The notes below the pieces were generated by a model. The model was not told the DNA's origin and searched no databases. It worked only from the letters and a program-made list of their open reading frames with translations. From contig DVMR01000046.1 in NCBI GenBank assembly GCA_018714845.1, positions 1 to 58,673 of the forward strand: a stretch of 58,673 nucleotides of DNA, written 5' to 3'. The position numbers and the translations under genes are program-made. Below, piece after piece: positions 31,918 to 42,487 of this stretch. The DNA is from Candidatus Ventrousia excrementavium. GTDB taxonomy: Bacteria > Bacillota > Clostridia > Oscillospirales > Butyricicoccaceae. Positions within the stretch are counted from its first letter, which is position 1, and every line of letters begins with the position of its first letter.

Positions 31918-34524
31918 TTATGCCTTGACTTCAACCGTCAGGCCATCGTCGCCGCTCTCGACGACCAGCGTGCTGCCCGGAGCGATATCGCGCTCAATCA
32001 TGATACGCGCGATGCGCGTCTCAACCTCACGCTGAATCAGGCGCTTGAGCGGACGTGCGCCAAACACCGGATCATACCCATGCTCGACAATATAGTCTTT
32101 AGCGCTGTCGCGCACCTCGAGCGAAAGCTGCTGCTCGCGCAGACGCTTATGCAGATCGGCCAGCAGCAGGTCGACAATCTTGCCGATTTCGGGCTTGGTC
32201 AGCGGCTTGTAGAATACAATCTCGTCGAGGCGGTTCAAAAACTCGGGCCGGAACTGTACGCGCAGCAGGCCCTCGACGCGCTTGCGCGACTCTTCAGACA
32301 GGCTGCCGTCAGGCTGAACGCCTTCCAGAATCTCAGATGAACCGAGGTTGCTCGTCAGAATGATAATGGTATTTTTAAAGTCAACCGTGCGGCCCTGGCT
32401 GTCGGTAATACGGCCGTCATCCAAAACCTGCAGCAGCACATTGAACACATCGGGATGGGCCTTTTCAACCTCGTCGAACAGCACAACCGAATACGGATGC
32501 CGGCGCACCGCCTCGGTCAGCTGACCGCCCTCTTCGTACCCGACATATCCCGGAGGCGCGCCAATCAGACGCGAGACCGAGTATTTTTCCATATACTCAC
32601 TCATGTCTATACGCACCATGCTGCGCTCGTCGTCAAACAGCGCCTCTGCCAGCGCGCGGGCCAGCTCGGTCTTGCCGACGCCCGTCGGGCCGAGGAACAG
32701 GAAGGAGCCTATCGGGCGGTCAGGGTTCTGGATGCCCGCGCGCGAACGCAGGATGGCGTCTGCCACCTTCTGCACCGCTTCGTCCTGGCCGATGACCCGC
32801 TTGTGCAGAATCTCGTCCAGATGCAGCAGCTTTTCACGCTCACCCTCCATCAGCTTGGCCACAGGAATACCGGTCCAGCGCGCCACGATGCGGGCAATTT
32901 CTTCTTCGGTCACCTTGTCGCGCAGCAGATTCTGACCCTGGTCGTACTGCTCGGCCAGCGCTTCTTGCTCGTGCAGCTGCTTTTGCAGTTCGGGCAGACG
33001 GCCGTACTTGAGTTCTGCCGCGCGGTTGAGGTCATATTCGCTTTCCGCCCGCTCCATCTGGGCGTTGACCTGCTCAATCTCTTCACGCAGCTTCTGCACC
33101 TTTTCAATGGCCTTTTTCTCGTTTTCCCATTTGGCGCGCATGGACTTCATTTCTTCGCGCATTTCGGCCAGCTCTTTCTGGATTTCCTGCAGGTGCTCCT
33201 GCGAAAGCTTGCTGGTCTCTTTTTTCAGCGCCGCTTCTTCGATCTCATGCTGCATAATCTTACGCGAAATCTCGTCGAGCTCAGCAGGCATGGAATCAAT
33301 CTCTGTGCGGATCATGGCACATGCCTCGTCGACCAGGTCAATGGCCTTGTCGGGCAGAAAACGGTCCGTAATATACCGGTTGGACAGCGTCGCGGCCGCG
33401 ATAAGCGCGTCGTCCTGAATCTTGACGCCGTGGAAGACCTCGTAACGCTCTTTGAGTCCACGCAAAATGGATACCGTGTCCTCGACTGTCGGCTCGGGCA
33501 CCTGCACCGGCTGGAACCGGCGCTCGAGCGCGGCGTCCTTCTCGATATACTGACGGTACTCGTCGAGCGTGGTGGCGCCGATACAGTGCAGCTCGCCGCG
33601 GGCCAGCATGGGCTTTAAGAGGTTGCCGGCATCCATGGCGCCTTCGGTCTTGCCGGCGCCGACAATGGTGTGCAGCTCGTCGATAAAGAGGATGATCTTG
33701 CCTTCGCTCTTTTTAATTTCGTTCAAAACCGCCTTGAGGCGCTCTTCAAACTCGCCGCGGAACTTGGCGCCCGCGACAAGCGCGCCCATGTCCAGCGCAA
33801 AAATCTGCCGGTCGCGCAGGCTGGCCGGCACGTCGCCGCGCACAATGCGCAAAGCCAGGCCCTCGACAATGGCCGTCTTGCCGACGCCCGGTTCGCCAAT
33901 CAGACAGGGATTGTTTTTGGTCTTGCGCGACAAAATGCGGATGACGCTGCGGATTTCGCTGTCGCGGCCGATGACGGGATCGAGCTTTTGCGCGCGGGCC
34001 ATCTCGACCAGGTCCTGACCGTACTTTTTGAGGGCCTCATAGGTCTCCTCCGGCGTGTCGCTCGTCACGCGGGCCGAGCCGCGCACGTCCTTGAGCGCCG
34101 ACAAAAAGTTCTGCTCGGTAATATTGAAACGGGTAAACAGCGCCCGCGTCTCTGACGACGGCTTGCCCATCAGGCCAAGCATCAGGTGCTCGACTGAAAT
34201 GTAGTCGTCGCGCATCCGGTCTGCGCGGGTTTCGGCCTCGTTGAGCGCGTTGTCGACCTCGCGCGCAATGTAAATCTTATCCTGCTCGCGCGCGCCGCCC
34301 GACACTTTGGGCAGACGATTGACCGCATCCTGCACGGCTTTGGAAAAGTCGGGTAGGCTGACACCCATTTTGCTCAAAAGCTGGGCGCACAGACTGTCTT
34401 TTTCGCCTGTCAACGCAGACAGCAGGTGTTCCTGCTCAACCTGCGGATTGCCGTATTCCACGGCAAGGCGCTGCGCGTTCTGGATGGTCTCTGCAGATTT
34501 CTGGGTCAGTTTTTGTACATTCAT
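31918..34524 (-). CDS. clpB: ClpB disaggregase (AAA+ chaperone)
   Basis: 868 residues, normal ClpB length. The protein has an N domain (about 1-145), AAA-1 with Walker A GEPGVGKT (about 205) and Walker [10 protein letters not shown], a coiled-coil middle domain rich in Glu/Lys/Arg (about 410-525), and AAA-2 with Walker A GPTGVGKT (about 608) and the pore loop GYVGYEEGG. It threads aggregated proteins through a hexamer together with DnaK. AAGGAG lies before the ATG. It is cotranscribed behind a small RHH-like gene from a strong sigma-A promoter. No CIRCE or CtsR site is evident, so heat-shock control is not shown by the sequence. Confidence 0.97.
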   Translation of the reverse strand: MNVQKLTQKSAETIQNAQRLAVEYGNPQVEQEHLLSALTGEKDSLCAQLLSKMGVSLPDFSKAVQDAVNRLPKVSGGAREQDKIYIAREVDNALNEAETRADRMRDDYISVEHLMLGLMGKPSSETRALFTRFNITEQNFLSALKDVRGSARVTSDTPEETYEALKKYGQDLVEMARAQKLDPVIGRDSEIRSVIRILSRKTKNNPCLIGEPGVGKTAIVEGLALRIVRGDVPASLRDRQIFALDMGALVAGAKFRGEFEERLKAVLNEIKKSEGKIILFIDELHTIVGAGKTEGAMDAGNLLKPMLARGELHCIGATTLDEYRQYIEKDAALERRFQPVQVPEPTVEDTVSILRGLKERYEVFHGVKIQDDALIAAATLSNRYITDRFLPDKAIDLVDEACAMIRTEIDSMPAELDEISRKIMQHEIEEAALKKETSKLSQEHLQEIQKELAEMREEMKSMRAKWENEKKAIEKVQKLREEIEQVNAQMERAESEYDLNRAAELKYGRLPELQKQLHEQEALAEQYDQGQNLLRDKVTEEEIARIVARWTGIPVAKLMEGEREKLLHLDEILHKRVIGQDEAVQKVADAILRSRAGIQNPDRPIGSFLFLGPTGVGKTELARALAEALFDDERSMVRIDMSEYMEKYSVSRLIGAPPGYVGYEEGGQLTEAVRRHPYSVVLFDEVEKAHPDVFNVLLQVLDDGRITDSQGRTVDFKNTIIILTSNLGSSEILEGVQPDGSLSEESRKRVEGLLRVQFRPEFLNRLDEIVFYKPLTKPEIGKIVDLLLADLHKRLREQQLSLEVRDSAKDYIVEHGYDPVFGARPLKRLIQREVETRIARIMIERDIAPGSTLVVESGDDGLTVEVKA

Positions 34525-34581
34525 ATCTGTTCACTCCTTGGAAGGGCCGGGCGGCATATTCCGCCTGTCCCAGGGTGTATT

Positions 34582-35226
34582 TTATAGTATTGGCTTGCCG
34601 GCCTGGAGCCATGCGGCATAACGCCGGCCGATTTCAGCTGCCGCGCTCTGCTCGTCATCAAGGTTTTCAAAGTACAGCCGCAGCGCGCTGTCAAACAAAA
34701 GCACATAATCGGCAATGCACTCGCCAAAGGCCTGTGCGTTCATTCCCTGCCTCTGCGGCAGAAAGAGCCTTGTGTAGCGCCCCGGCTCGATGGTCGACTC
34801 AACGCCGCTTCGCAGGCTGCGCTCCAATCCGTCCCACAGCGCAAAAAAACGCTCTGCATCGTGCAGCAGCATTTCACTGCGCGTCCGCAACTGCGCGCGC
34901 AGCCGGCCGGAAGAGCCCTCTGACGCGCGTGAAAGCTCAATGGCATAGCGCACTGTGGGATTGTATTTGTACCGCAGCGCCGAGCGCAGCACCATGCCGC
35001 CGCCCGACGGCGGGGTCACCAGCTGTAACTCTTCCCCGCCGCCCAGCAGATTCTGGACTGTGTCGAGCGCCTGCTGCATCTGCATTTCAGGCGTGACGAC
35101 AGACAGGTAATCCGCCAGAATCTCATTGATCATCCCCGAGCGACTCAGTCCCCGTGTATAGGCAGCACGGTCCAACCGCTTGACCAGCTCATCAATGAGC
35201 ACCAGACTATAAACGCTTTTGCTCAT
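34582..35226 (-). CDS. RHH-like N-terminal domain protein upstream of clpB
   Basis: ATG at 35226, 6 bases after GAGAGGA; an in-frame TTG at 35247 lies before the ribosome binding site. The first 50 residues (SVYSLVLIDELVKRLDRAAY-TRGLSRSGMINEILADYLS) fit a ribbon-helix-helix DNA-binding fold of the Arc/CopG type. The remaining 165 residues are helical, Arg/Glu-rich and unrecognised. It has 214 residues in all, with no membrane segment. It is the first gene of the clpB transcript, 57 bases before clpB, so it may be a regulator of the unit. The function is inferred from fold only. Confidence 0.65.
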   Translation of the reverse strand: MSKSVYSLVLIDELVKRLDRAAYTRGLSRSGMINEILADYLSVVTPEMQMQQALDTVQNLLGGGEELQLVTPPSGGGMVLRSALRYKYNPTVRYAIELSRASEGSSGRLRAQLRTRSEMLLHDAERFFALWDGLERSLRSGVESTIEPGRYTRLFLPQRQGMNAQAFGECIADYVLLFDSALRLYFENLDDEQSAAAEIGRRYAAWLQAGKPIL

Positions 35227-35251
35227 GCCTCTTCCTCTCACTTTCAAGTAA

Positions 35252-35279
35252 ATTATATCACGTGCTAATAATTTGTCAA
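35252..35279 (-). promoter_or_regulatory. Promoter of the RHH-clpB operon
   Basis: On the minus strand TTGACA (35279-35274), 16 bases and TATAAT (35257-35252) are both full consensus. The start codon is about 25 bases downstream. Confidence 0.75.
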
Positions 35280-35313
35280 TGATTTTATATAATTATTTAC
35301 ACACAATTTTCAT

Positions 35314-35342
35314 TTGCTTTTTGCACATTATCGTGTTATACT
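35314..35342 (+). promoter_or_regulatory. Promoter of the PLP-enzyme/HD operon
   Basis: TTGCTT (35314-35319), 17 bases and TATACT (35337-35342), divergent from the clpB promoter. Confidence 0.6.
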
Positions 35343-35372
35343 GATAAGTACTGCTGAAAGGATGTGACGGTG

Positions 35373-36371
35373 ATGCTTTTGGATTCCCAGCCGCGTATCC
35401 GCCTGATAGGTGGCGAAACTCCGCTCGAACCCGCCGAACGGCTCAGCCGTATGCTGGGCATTCCGCTTTGCTTTAAGCGCGACGATTTAATGAGTCTGGG
35501 CATGGGCGGCAACAAGGTGCGCTCGCTTGAGTTCTGGCTCGGCGAGGCCCTGTCCCGTGGCTGTGACACCATCCTGGTCGGCGGATTGCCGCAATCCAAC
35601 CTGTGCCGTCTGACAGCGGCCGCCTGTGCAAAAGCAGGGCTTTCGTGCATCATCGTCCACAACGCCGCACAGCCGGCACACGGCAGCGTGCCGCAGGGCA
35701 ATGCCCTGCTCAACCGGCTGATGGGGGTGCAGACCCTGTACTGCGGCCCGGTTGACGAGCACCGCCGCATGGACTTTATCCGGCAGCAGGCTGCAAGCCT
35801 GGGCAGCCTGGGCAAAAAGCCCTATATCATCGGCGATCCGGTAACCGGCGCGCTCGGCTATGTGGCCGCGGCGCTCGAGCTTTGTGCTCAGGCCGGCCGA
35901 TTGACGCTGCAAGTCCCCTTACGGCATATTTTTATCAGCGCTTCCGCCGGCCCGACAGAGACCGGGCTGCTGTTCGGCCTGTGCCTGACGGGCGGCGTAA
36001 CAGTTCATCTGGTCAGCGTTGAATATGACGAAGCGACGTTCTGGAGCATCGCAGATGAAATTTTTGCCGGTCTCGAGCAGCGTCTCGGTATTCGGCCCCC
36101 GCTCCGCCCGCGCGAGATTGCACGGTTTTACGGCCAATATCTCGGCAACGGATACGGCGTTCCGACGCCCGGCGCGCTGGATGCCGTCCGCACGCTTGCG
36201 CGCGCAGAAGGGATTTTTGTCGAAACCGTATACAATGCCAAAGTACTGCACGGCCTGCTCGACCAGGCTCACCAGGGCGCTCTGCCGCCGGATGAGGGAG
36301 TCTGCTTTTACCACACGGGCGGCACGCCCGCTTTGTTCGGGCAGGCTGCACAGTTTATGGAGGAGATTTGA
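35373..36371 (+). CDS. D-cysteine desulfhydrase / ACC deaminase-like PLP enzyme
   Basis: The ATG at 35373 is 10 bases after AAAGGA (GTGs at 35370 and 35364 are alternatives), giving 332 residues, the normal length. It is a fold-type II PLP enzyme. The catalytic lysine sits in LGMGGNKVRSLEFWLG (about residue 49), the phosphate loop is SASAGPTETGLLFGL, and the C-terminal GVCFYHTGGTPALFG is the standard end of the DcyD/ACC deaminase family. It breaks D-cysteine to pyruvate, H2S and ammonia, or a related D-amino acid. The HD hydrolase gene overlaps its stop by 1 base. Confidence 0.85.
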   Translation: MLLDSQPRIRLIGGETPLEPAERLSRMLGIPLCFKRDDLMSLGMGGNKVRSLEFWLGEALSRGCDTILVGGLPQSNLCRLTAAACAKAGLSCIIVHNAAQPAHGSVPQGNALLNRLMGVQTLYCGPVDEHRRMDFIRQQAASLGSLGKKPYIIGDPVTGALGYVAAALELCAQAGRLTLQVPLRHIFISASAGPTETGLLFGLCLTGGVTVHLVSVEYDEATFWSIADEIFAGLEQRLGIRPPLRPREIARFYGQYLGNGYGVPTPGALDAVRTLARAEGIFVETVYNAKVLHGLLDQAHQGALPPDEGVCFYHTGGTPALFGQAAQFMEEI

Positions 36372-36868
36372 TGAGCCAGCTGGACCAGCTTACTCTTTGC
36401 ATGATGGAGCACGACCGCGGGGACCCACGGCGCATTCAGCATTTTCTTAAGGTTCATGCCCTGGCCCGGCTCATCGGCCGCGGCGAAGGGCTGGACGAGC
36501 GCACCCTTTTGACACTTGAGGCCGCCGCGCTGACGCATGACATTGGTATTCGACTGGCTGAGCAGAAATACGGCACCTGCAGCGGTCCTTTGCAGGAGCA
36601 GGAAGGTCCCGCCCCCGCCCGTACGCTTTTAAGGCAGCTCGGTTTCGCAGACGATGTCGTCGACCGCGTCTGCTGGCTGATTGCCCACCACCACACCTAT
36701 GACAATGTCCAGGGCGACGACTACCGTATTCTGCTTGAGGCAGATTTTCTGGTCAATCTTTATGAAAGCAGCGCCGACCGCGACGCACTGCTTTCTGCGT
36801 ATGCACGCATTTTCCGCACTGCGACCGGCCGGCGTATTTTTCGTATGACATTTAATGTTGATAAATAA
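36371..36868 (+). CDS. HD-domain phosphohydrolase
   Basis: ATG at 36371 overlaps the previous stop (TGATG) and is preceded by AGGAG. The 165-residue protein is a single HD domain. A first histidine lies in HFLKVHALARLIG, the HD pair in AALTHDIGIRLA, further histidines in LIAHHHTYDN, and the last aspartate in LLEADFLVN. These are the metal ligands of small HD hydrolases acting on nucleotides or phosphate esters. The substrate is unknown. Co-translation with the PLP enzyme is clear, but a shared pathway is not obvious. Confidence 0.85.
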   Translation: MSQLDQLTLCMMEHDRGDPRRIQHFLKVHALARLIGRGEGLDERTLLTLEAAALTHDIGIRLAEQKYGTCSGPLQEQEGPAPARTLLRQLGFADDVVDRVCWLIAHHHTYDNVQGDDYRILLEADFLVNLYESSADRDALLSAYARIFRTATGRRIFRMTFNVDK

Positions 36869-36916
36869 AATATAAAAATATCAATTTATATTATAGATAA
36901 ATTCTTAAAAATTTTC

Positions 36917-37165
36917 TTATAAATTTAAATTTTTCGAGCAAAAAATACCAGCCGTATCATCTACAATATCCTGCAAGTGAATCGGGTCAAGTTCCCCGCA
37001 TGTACACAGCTCTGCCAGCCAAATGGCATGTGCGGCGTTGTCAGTGATATCCGCTATTTCCACCTTACAAACCCATCCCTGCGCAGTCGCTGTCAGCGCG
37101 CGGATGCCGTATCTTTTGTGTTCCCTCGGCACAGCGCTCTCAAAGACCTGATACAAAACTTTCAT
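36917..37165 (-). CDS. DUF6514 family protein
   Basis: 82 residues; GAGGAG precedes the ATG. The ending (ADITDNAAHAIWLAELCTCG, then ELDPIHLQDIVDDTAG) matches DUF6514, a small family limited to Clostridia, with the L-x-P-x-H-L-x-D-V-V-x-D pattern. No function is known. The gene sits alone in AT-rich DNA between the HD gene and the phage-particle cassette and belongs to the chromosomal backbone on the left of that cassette. Confidence 0.7.
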   Translation of the reverse strand: MKVLYQVFESAVPREHKRYGIRALTATAQGWVCKVEIADITDNAAHAIWLAELCTCGELDPIHLQDIVDDTAGIFCSKNLNL

Positions 37166-37344
37166 GTTTTTTCTCCTCTCATGCCAGATTTTTTGCGATG
37201 GTTTTTCATTGCTGTATATCCGAAGTCCTGTTTATCCGACATCAATCATAACATAAATAATATAAAAATTCTATAATAATTTATTTTTTTCATGATTTTA
37301 TTTTGTTGTAATTTATCAAGACGATTATTTGACATATTTTTTAA

Positions 37345-37371
37345 AAAGCCGCCCTGCAGCAGGGCGGCTTT
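37345..37371 (-). terminator. Terminator at the end of the phage-particle cassette
   Basis: AAAGCCGCCC (37345-37354) pairs with GGGCGGCTTT (37362-37371). On the minus strand TTTTTAAAAAA follows. It lies 11 bases beyond the fibre gene and closes the ten-gene transcript. Confidence 0.85.
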
Positions 37372-37381
37372 GCCTGTTTTT

Positions 37382-40300
37382 TTAACGAATAGCGGCGAAC
37401 ATATAAACGACGTCTTCGGCATTGACGTATTTTGTTGTACTGAGCTGTTCGCCTGCCAGAAACCCGTAGTCAGTCACTGTCAGCAGCGTTTGCCCATCTG
37501 AAGAGAGTGCAGGCACGTCCCGGACTGCAAGAACGCACTGACTGTCTGCACTCACCGCCCGGGGGCGCACCAGCACAGCGCGAGGCATGAAGCCCACATC
37601 GACGGCCTGCCCGCCGCCGCTGTCTGATGCGCGTTTTCCGTCGCCGGTGTAAATCCCGACAACGGCGGCACCGTTGTGTTCGCCAAACAGCGCACAGTCT
37701 GCACCGTCAATCCTGACGCTGACCGCATGTCCGGCGTCAGCCGGCCCCTGCAGCAGCAGAACTCCCTGGGCGCAGATGCCGGCCGGCTGAACGCCGCAGC
37801 ACAGAGCCGCCATGCCGCCCGAGACGGGCGCGGGCGTTCCCTCCCGCCAGCTGACGCCGTCGGGGCTGAGCAGAACGCGGTTTTTCTCTCCGCTTTCAGC
37901 GGCAATGAACTGCTCGCCCGTCCAGCAGGCACTCTTCAATGCAAAGACCTGTCCGCCGGGCAGCGGAGCGCGGCTCCAGGTCAAGCCGTCCGCCGAAACC
38001 AGCACATAGCCTGCTGAGTCGCCGACAATGATGGTTTTTCCGCTCCCAAAGCATATTTTCCGCCACTGTCCTGTGCTGGGGAGCTGGCTGTAAGACCAGG
38101 TCTGACCGTCAGTGCTGTAGGCCGTCACCTTGTTCCCACAGGTGACTGTGCGGAAGGCGGAGCCGTCATAGATGAGATCGGCCCATCCCGCCGTCTGCGG
38201 CACGGCCGACGACTGCCAGGTCTGGCCGTCTGTCGAGCGTGCGCCATAGCCGCTGGCGCTGCCGATGGCGACAAACTGTCCACCGCCGTAGCAGATGTTC
38301 GTCCAGGTGTCAGCGGACGGCAGTGTGCCTTCGACCCAAACGACGCCGTCAGCCGACGACAAGACTCGGTTGGAGTTTTCCAGCCCCAGAACAACGTAAC
38401 GTCCTCCGCCGCAGCAGATACGCTGCCAGCCTTCCGCCGCCGGCAGTGTCATGGCCACCCAGCTTTGTCCGTCAAATGACCACGCCGCCTGATTGGTGCC
38501 GCCCGCCAGCGCCACATACCGGTCGACACAGAAATCAATATATGTCCACGGCCCCTGCCCCGGCAGAGCGCTGACCGTCCAGCCGGTGCGGTATGCAGGG
38601 CTGTGCTCTGATGTTTGCGGCGACGACAGAGGAACCTGCGCGGCCGCGAAAGCGCTTCCGCCTGCGGCGAGCAGCCGGCTGCCGCCCATGCAGACTGACC
38701 GCCACTGTGCCGTTTCGGGCATGGCGGCGCTTTGCCAGCTCTGTCCGTCGGCTGACACCCTGACCATACCGGCGCTGCCCGACGGCAGGGCGACCAGCAA
38801 GCCGTTGATGTTCTCCAGCGCACAAAAGCCAGTGCCATCGGTAACCGTCATGCTCTGCCATGTCATCCCGTCAGCCGAAACAGCGCCCTGCGCACCCGAC
38901 TCTGCCAAGGCCACAAAGCCGCATGTGCCGTGCCCCACAGCGCTCCACGCCCCCTGCTGCGGCAAATCGGCGCTCTGCCAATGCAGGCCGTCCAAGCTGA
39001 ATGCGGCCGTCTGGGATGGGTTGGATGCAGTGCCTGAAACGGCAGCCAATCTTTCCCCGCTCCAGCACACCGCTGTCCACGGCGCGGCCGGCGCATCGGC
39101 CTGCTGCCAGACCCGGCCGTCCCGCGACACGGCAATGACCGCAGGCTGACTGGCCGCGGCAACATAGCGTCCGCCGCCAAAGCAGACGGCCTCCCATTGT
39201 GCGCTGACCGGCAGCGTGATGGCTGTCCAGCTGCGGCCGTCTGTCGACAGCGCGGCCGATGTACTTCCGGCCGCCAGCGTGACAAAGCCTGCGCTGCCCC
39301 AGCACGGCTGAATCCACGCGCCGCTTGACGGCAACGCGGCATCCTGCCAGTGCAGGCCATCGTTCGACCACTGCGCCGCGGTGCTCTGCGTCCGCACGCG
39401 GACAAACCTCCCGCCGCCGCAGGCAACCCAGTCCCACGCCCCGTCGACAGCGCAGCTTTCAAATGTCCCCAGAAGCGATTGCTGTCTTGTGAACGCGCCT
39501 ACCTGCCCCGCCGTGACTGCGTGCGGATTCTGGGTATTCTCCAGATGGCCGGGCAGCTCGCTCAGGCTTTGCGAAAAATCCTGCTCCGTGCCGCTGAATC
39601 CGGCGTCACAGGCCTGGTCATAGGCGCTCTCACCGGCAGTGCCCGGCGGACCCTGCACACCCTGTATACCCTGCGGACCCTGGACTCCCTGAACGCCCTG
39701 CGGACCGGGCGGCCCCTGCAGCGCACCGACATCCTGCCAGATGAGCGCGTCGGTGTCCCACAGGTAAATGGTGTTGCTTTGTGCCGTGCCGACCGCATAG
39801 GCGTCGCCCGCAGCTCCCGTCGGGTGCGCCGACTGCAGGCTGTAAAGGTCGGGATACAGCCCCAGCACCTTGAAGTCGCGTCCGTCCGCACCGGCCGGAC
39901 CTCGAGCGCCCTGCGGACCCGCCGGCCCCTGAACGCCCTGCACACCCTGCGGACCGGCCGGTCCCTGCGGGCCCTGGGTCCCCTGCACGCCCTGTACGCC
40001 CTGCGGACCGCGGATGTTGACCGGCGCCGGCGGCGTCTGCGTGTCCGACAGCGAAAAACGCAGCGTGCCGCCGCTGTCGACCGACGGCAGCCACGCCTTG
40101 CCCTGTTCACCGCGAATGCCCTGCTCGCCCCGGTCGCCCTTGTCTCCCTTTTCCCCCTTTTCGCCCCGGGCCCCGACAATGGCCGACACAATGGTCGCGC
40201 CGTTTTCGTCGCGCACGCCGGTGTTTTCAAACTGCAGGCGGCTGCGCTGCGGCATGGCGCTGCCCTGCGCGTCTAAAATCAGATGCCCGCCCGACCCCGC

Positions 40301-40618
40301 CGCCTGCCACGACTGGCCGTCGAGCGAGACCTCAATAAAGCCGTCGTCGTCCACGCGGATGGCTTTGACGCCGTCGCTACGGACGCAGGCATCCAGCGCC
40401 TGCTGAACCGTGCCATCGCGTTCGCCGAGCTGCGCGGCCGCGCCGGAATCCAGCAACTCGTCAATGACGCCGTTGACAGACGACATCACCTCGTCGTCCG
40501 TGCGGGCGTCAAACATTGCCTTGAGCTGATCGGCCGATACGCCGTCGGCGCTCGGCGTGTCGGACAGGTCTTTGATGCTGACCTCATAGCTCACGATTTT
40601 TTTGTCAGATAAGGCCAT
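37382..40618 (-). CDS. Tail fibre: collagen-like stalk and propeller repeats
   Basis: 1078 residues; AAAGGAGG before the ATG. An N-terminal attachment region (about 1-145) is followed by Gly-X-Y collagen-like blocks ([18 protein letters not shown] at about 150, [20 protein letters not shown] at about 210-250 and again at about 300-325). About 14 repeats of 40-45 residues then follow (about 375-960) with the pattern W...[10 protein letters not shown]...S.DGRSW, as in sialidase/BNR-type or WD-like beta-propellers. The C-terminal 110 residues are unrelated. Trimeric collagen stalks joined to a propeller head suit a receptor- or glycan-binding fibre. It is the last gene of the cassette, where tail fibres usually lie. 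Confidence 0.8.
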   Translation of the reverse strand: MALSDKKIVSYEVSIKDLSDTPSADGVSADQLKAMFDARTDDEVMSSVNGVIDELLDSGAAAQLGERDGTVQQALDACVRSDGVKAIRVDDDGFIEVSLDGQSWQAAGSGGHLILDAQGSAMPQRSRLQFENTGVRDENGATIVSAIVGARGEKGEKGDKGDRGEQGIRGEQGKAWLPSVDSGGTLRFSLSDTQTPPAPVNIRGPQGVQGVQGTQGPQGPAGPQGVQGVQGPAGPQGARGPAGADGRDFKVLGLYPDLYSLQSAHPTGAAGDAYAVGTAQSNTIYLWDTDALIWQDVGALQGPPGPQGVQGVQGPQGIQGVQGPPGTAGESAYDQACDAGFSGTEQDFSQSLSELPGHLENTQNPHAVTAGQVGAFTRQQSLLGTFESCAVDGAWDWVACGGGRFVRVRTQSTAAQWSNDGLHWQDAALPSSGAWIQPCWGSAGFVTLAAGSTSAALSTDGRSWTAITLPVSAQWEAVCFGGGRYVAAASQPAVIAVSRDGRVWQQADAPAAPWTAVCWSGERLAAVSGTASNPSQTAAFSLDGLHWQSADLPQQGAWSAVGHGTCGFVALAESGAQGAVSADGMTWQSMTVTDGTGFCALENINGLLVALPSGSAGMVRVSADGQSWQSAAMPETAQWRSVCMGGSRLLAAGGSAFAAAQVPLSSPQTSEHSPAYRTGWTVSALPGQGPWTYIDFCVDRYVALAGGTNQAAWSFDGQSWVAMTLPAAEGWQRICCGGGRYVVLGLENSNRVLSSADGVVWVEGTLPSADTWTNICYGGGQFVAIGSASGYGARSTDGQTWQSSAVPQTAGWADLIYDGSAFRTVTCGNKVTAYSTDGQTWSYSQLPSTGQWRKICFGSGKTIIVGDSAGYVLVSADGLTWSRAPLPGGQVFALKSACWTGEQFIAAESGEKNRVLLSPDGVSWREGTPAPVSGGMAALCCGVQPAGICAQGVLLLQGPADAGHAVSVRIDGADCALFGEHNGAAVVGIYTGDGKRASDSGGGQAVDVGFMPRAVLVRPRAVSADSQCVLAVRDVPALSSDGQTLLTVTDYGFLAGEQLSTTKYVNAEDVVYMFAAIR

Positions 40619-40630
40619 GGTCTCCTCCTT

Positions 40631-42487
40631 TTATTTGACTGTCCGGCCCAGATAGAACCGTTTTTCGATGCCGTAAACGCCAAAACCCTGATTGAGCGCG
40701 TCATTCCGGCAGATAATCTGCATGAGCTTGTACTTTTTCACCTTTTGCCCAAAGGGCACGACGTTTTCCGGCAGCGTGTTAAAGGTAAAGTCGCTGAAGT
40801 CGATGTCCGCAAATGTAAAGATGCTGGCATTGCCGTGCGTCAGCTCCCGGCCAAAATCGCTGTCCGTGCGCGCAATAACGCGCACGCCCGAGCGGGTGTA
40901 AGTCTTGAGATACACGCCTGAACCGCGCTTTGGCATGGTCTTGTACTGCATAAAGTCGCCGTCATCATCGAGCTTGGTTGCCCAGTCGGCGACAATGGCC
41001 TGACCGTCGTCATTGTAGGCGTCCATGCGCACATTGCCCTCGCTGTCGATGCGGTCGTCATTCATACGGCACAAACGGCCGTCCTGCGTGCCGAAGTACA
41101 GGCTGCCGGCGTGCTCGCACAGCACCCGGGCCGGGATGTTGGTCCAGTAGTACCACTCGTACTCCCATGTGCCGGTCTCGTTGCTGCGTGACGCGCGCTG
41201 CTTGGCGTCGGCGACATAGCAGCAGCCGTTGACGCACAGAACATAATACCCCTTCCACACGCAGGCGACAGCCTCGTCAAGGTCCTGCTCACGGCACAGC
41301 CGCGCATCGACAAAGCCCGAACGCTGCTGCAGCGTCCGCTCGAGGGTGACAACCTGCGATGCCAGGGCATAGACGCCGTTTTTGCTCAAAAAGAGCGGGT
41401 CATCGACCAGCGACGCAAAGCAGTGGCGCGACACGGCTCCGCCGCCCGACACCCCCTGCTCGACCGGGAACAGGTCACCCGAATCCAGGTGCTGCACTGT
41501 GCGCAGAAAAACCGACGCATCCTGCTCGTTGTCCTCCTTGATGATGGCCAGCGCCTCGCCGGCGCGCAGATAGCCCATGACCTGCGAGTCGTCCGAACCG
41601 ATCTGCGTGTAGGACGTATCGGGAATATAGGCCGCTGAATCGGCGCCCGAAACATCGAGCTCGCTGTGCCAGTCAACACCGGGGTAATCCGGATTCCCCG
41701 ACAGAAAAACGCGGCCCGCGTACAGCGCACAGCAGGTGCAGTGCGCAATGCGCTCTTCAGCCCCGGCTGTCGTGTGCTCAAACTGCACCCGGACATTGGG
41801 CGTGCCGGCCGGCACGCTGGCGGCCGGGGCCTGGGCAAAGGTCACGGTTGTGCCGCTGGCCGTCACGCCGGTGACCTCGACCTCGTCGACCCATGCGCGC
41901 ACTTCTCCGCCGGGATCGCTTGCGGCGTCCAGCGTAAAGCTCTTGGTCTCGCCGTCGCCGATGAACAGGTTTTTGCGCTTTGGCGTCAGCAGGTTGACCG
42001 GCTGATAGCTGACCCGCTCGGTCGTTGACGACGGCACTGTTGTGACGGGTACATAGGCGAGCTCCGACGCGTCGCACACTGTCTCGCCGTCAAAGGCAAG
42101 GTATTCGCCGCCCGTCAGAATCCACAGCTTGCCACCCATGGGAAAAGCGCGGCTGCGGCCCTGGTGCAGGTCCGAACGCAAAAGCTGCGGCGCATCACCG
42201 CCCATCAGCCACAGCTTGCTGCCCGCGTGACACAGCTGGTAGCTGCCCGACTGATTTTTGAAAAAGAAAATTCCGTGCACCGGCCCGTCAAAGGTGTGCA
42301 CCGTGCGCCAGCCCAGTCGCTTTTCGGGGAATCCTCCGGCGTCCGAAATCAGATTGGGCGCCCACGGCGAACGCCGGTCGTCGACCTTGGACGGGTCAGA
42401 TGAAAAGTCGACGCCGCGGAACAGGCTGTAGTTTTTGACGTGGATTTTGGGCCCGGACGGCGCCGAGCGCATGGTCAGGGCCGGCAT
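40631..42487 (-). CDS. Propeller-like tail/head-completion protein
   Basis: 618 residues; GGAGG before the ATG, whose position overlaps the end of the upstream gene by 13 bases. The sequence is beta-rich with recurring GGKLWILTG...FDG, LYAGRVFLSGN, SKNGVYALAS and AGSLYFGTQDGRLCRM strands, typical of WD/Kelch-like tail proteins of short-tailed clostridial phages (stabilisation or nozzle role). Its N-terminus (NYSLFRGVDFSSDPSKVDDR) is also usual for these. It has no enzyme motif. Placed between connector and fibre, it probably forms the tail tube or plug. Confidence 0.65.
   Translation of the reverse strand: MPALTMRSAPSGPKIHVKNYSLFRGVDFSSDPSKVDDRRSPWAPNLISDAGGFPEKRLGWRTVHTFDGPVHGIFFFKNQSGSYQLCHAGSKLWLMGGDAPQLLRSDLHQGRSRAFPMGGKLWILTGGEYLAFDGETVCDASELAYVPVTTVPSSTTERVSYQPVNLLTPKRKNLFIGDGETKSFTLDAASDPGGEVRAWVDEVEVTGVTASGTTVTFAQAPAASVPAGTPNVRVQFEHTTAGAEERIAHCTCCALYAGRVFLSGNPDYPGVDWHSELDVSGADSAAYIPDTSYTQIGSDDSQVMGYLRAGEALAIIKEDNEQDASVFLRTVQHLDSGDLFPVEQGVSGGGAVSRHCFASLVDDPLFLSKNGVYALASQVVTLERTLQQRSGFVDARLCREQDLDEAVACVWKGYYVLCVNGCCYVADAKQRASRSNETGTWEYEWYYWTNIPARVLCEHAGSLYFGTQDGRLCRMNDDRIDSEGNVRMDAYNDDGQAIVADWATKLDDDGDFMQYKTMPKRGSGVYLKTYTRSGVRVIARTDSDFGRELTHGNASIFTFADIDFSDFTFNTLPENVVPFGQKVKKYKLMQIICRNDALNQGFGVYGIEKRFYLGRTVK

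Noticed and set aside
32455-33618. Long plus-strand frame (387 codons) opposite clpB
   Set aside because: It is the mirror of a highly conserved, GC-rich AAA+ gene. There is no ribosome binding site, and its composition is that expected from the antisense of ClpB.
39640-40190. Short tandem repeats that could look like a CRISPR array
   Set aside because: The repeats are in-frame Gly-X-Y codons of 9 bases without unique spacers of constant length.
39350-40276. 308-codon plus-strand frame rich in LNALxTLRTG repeats
   Set aside because: The repeats are the complement of the collagen-like Gly-X-Y codons of the fibre gene.
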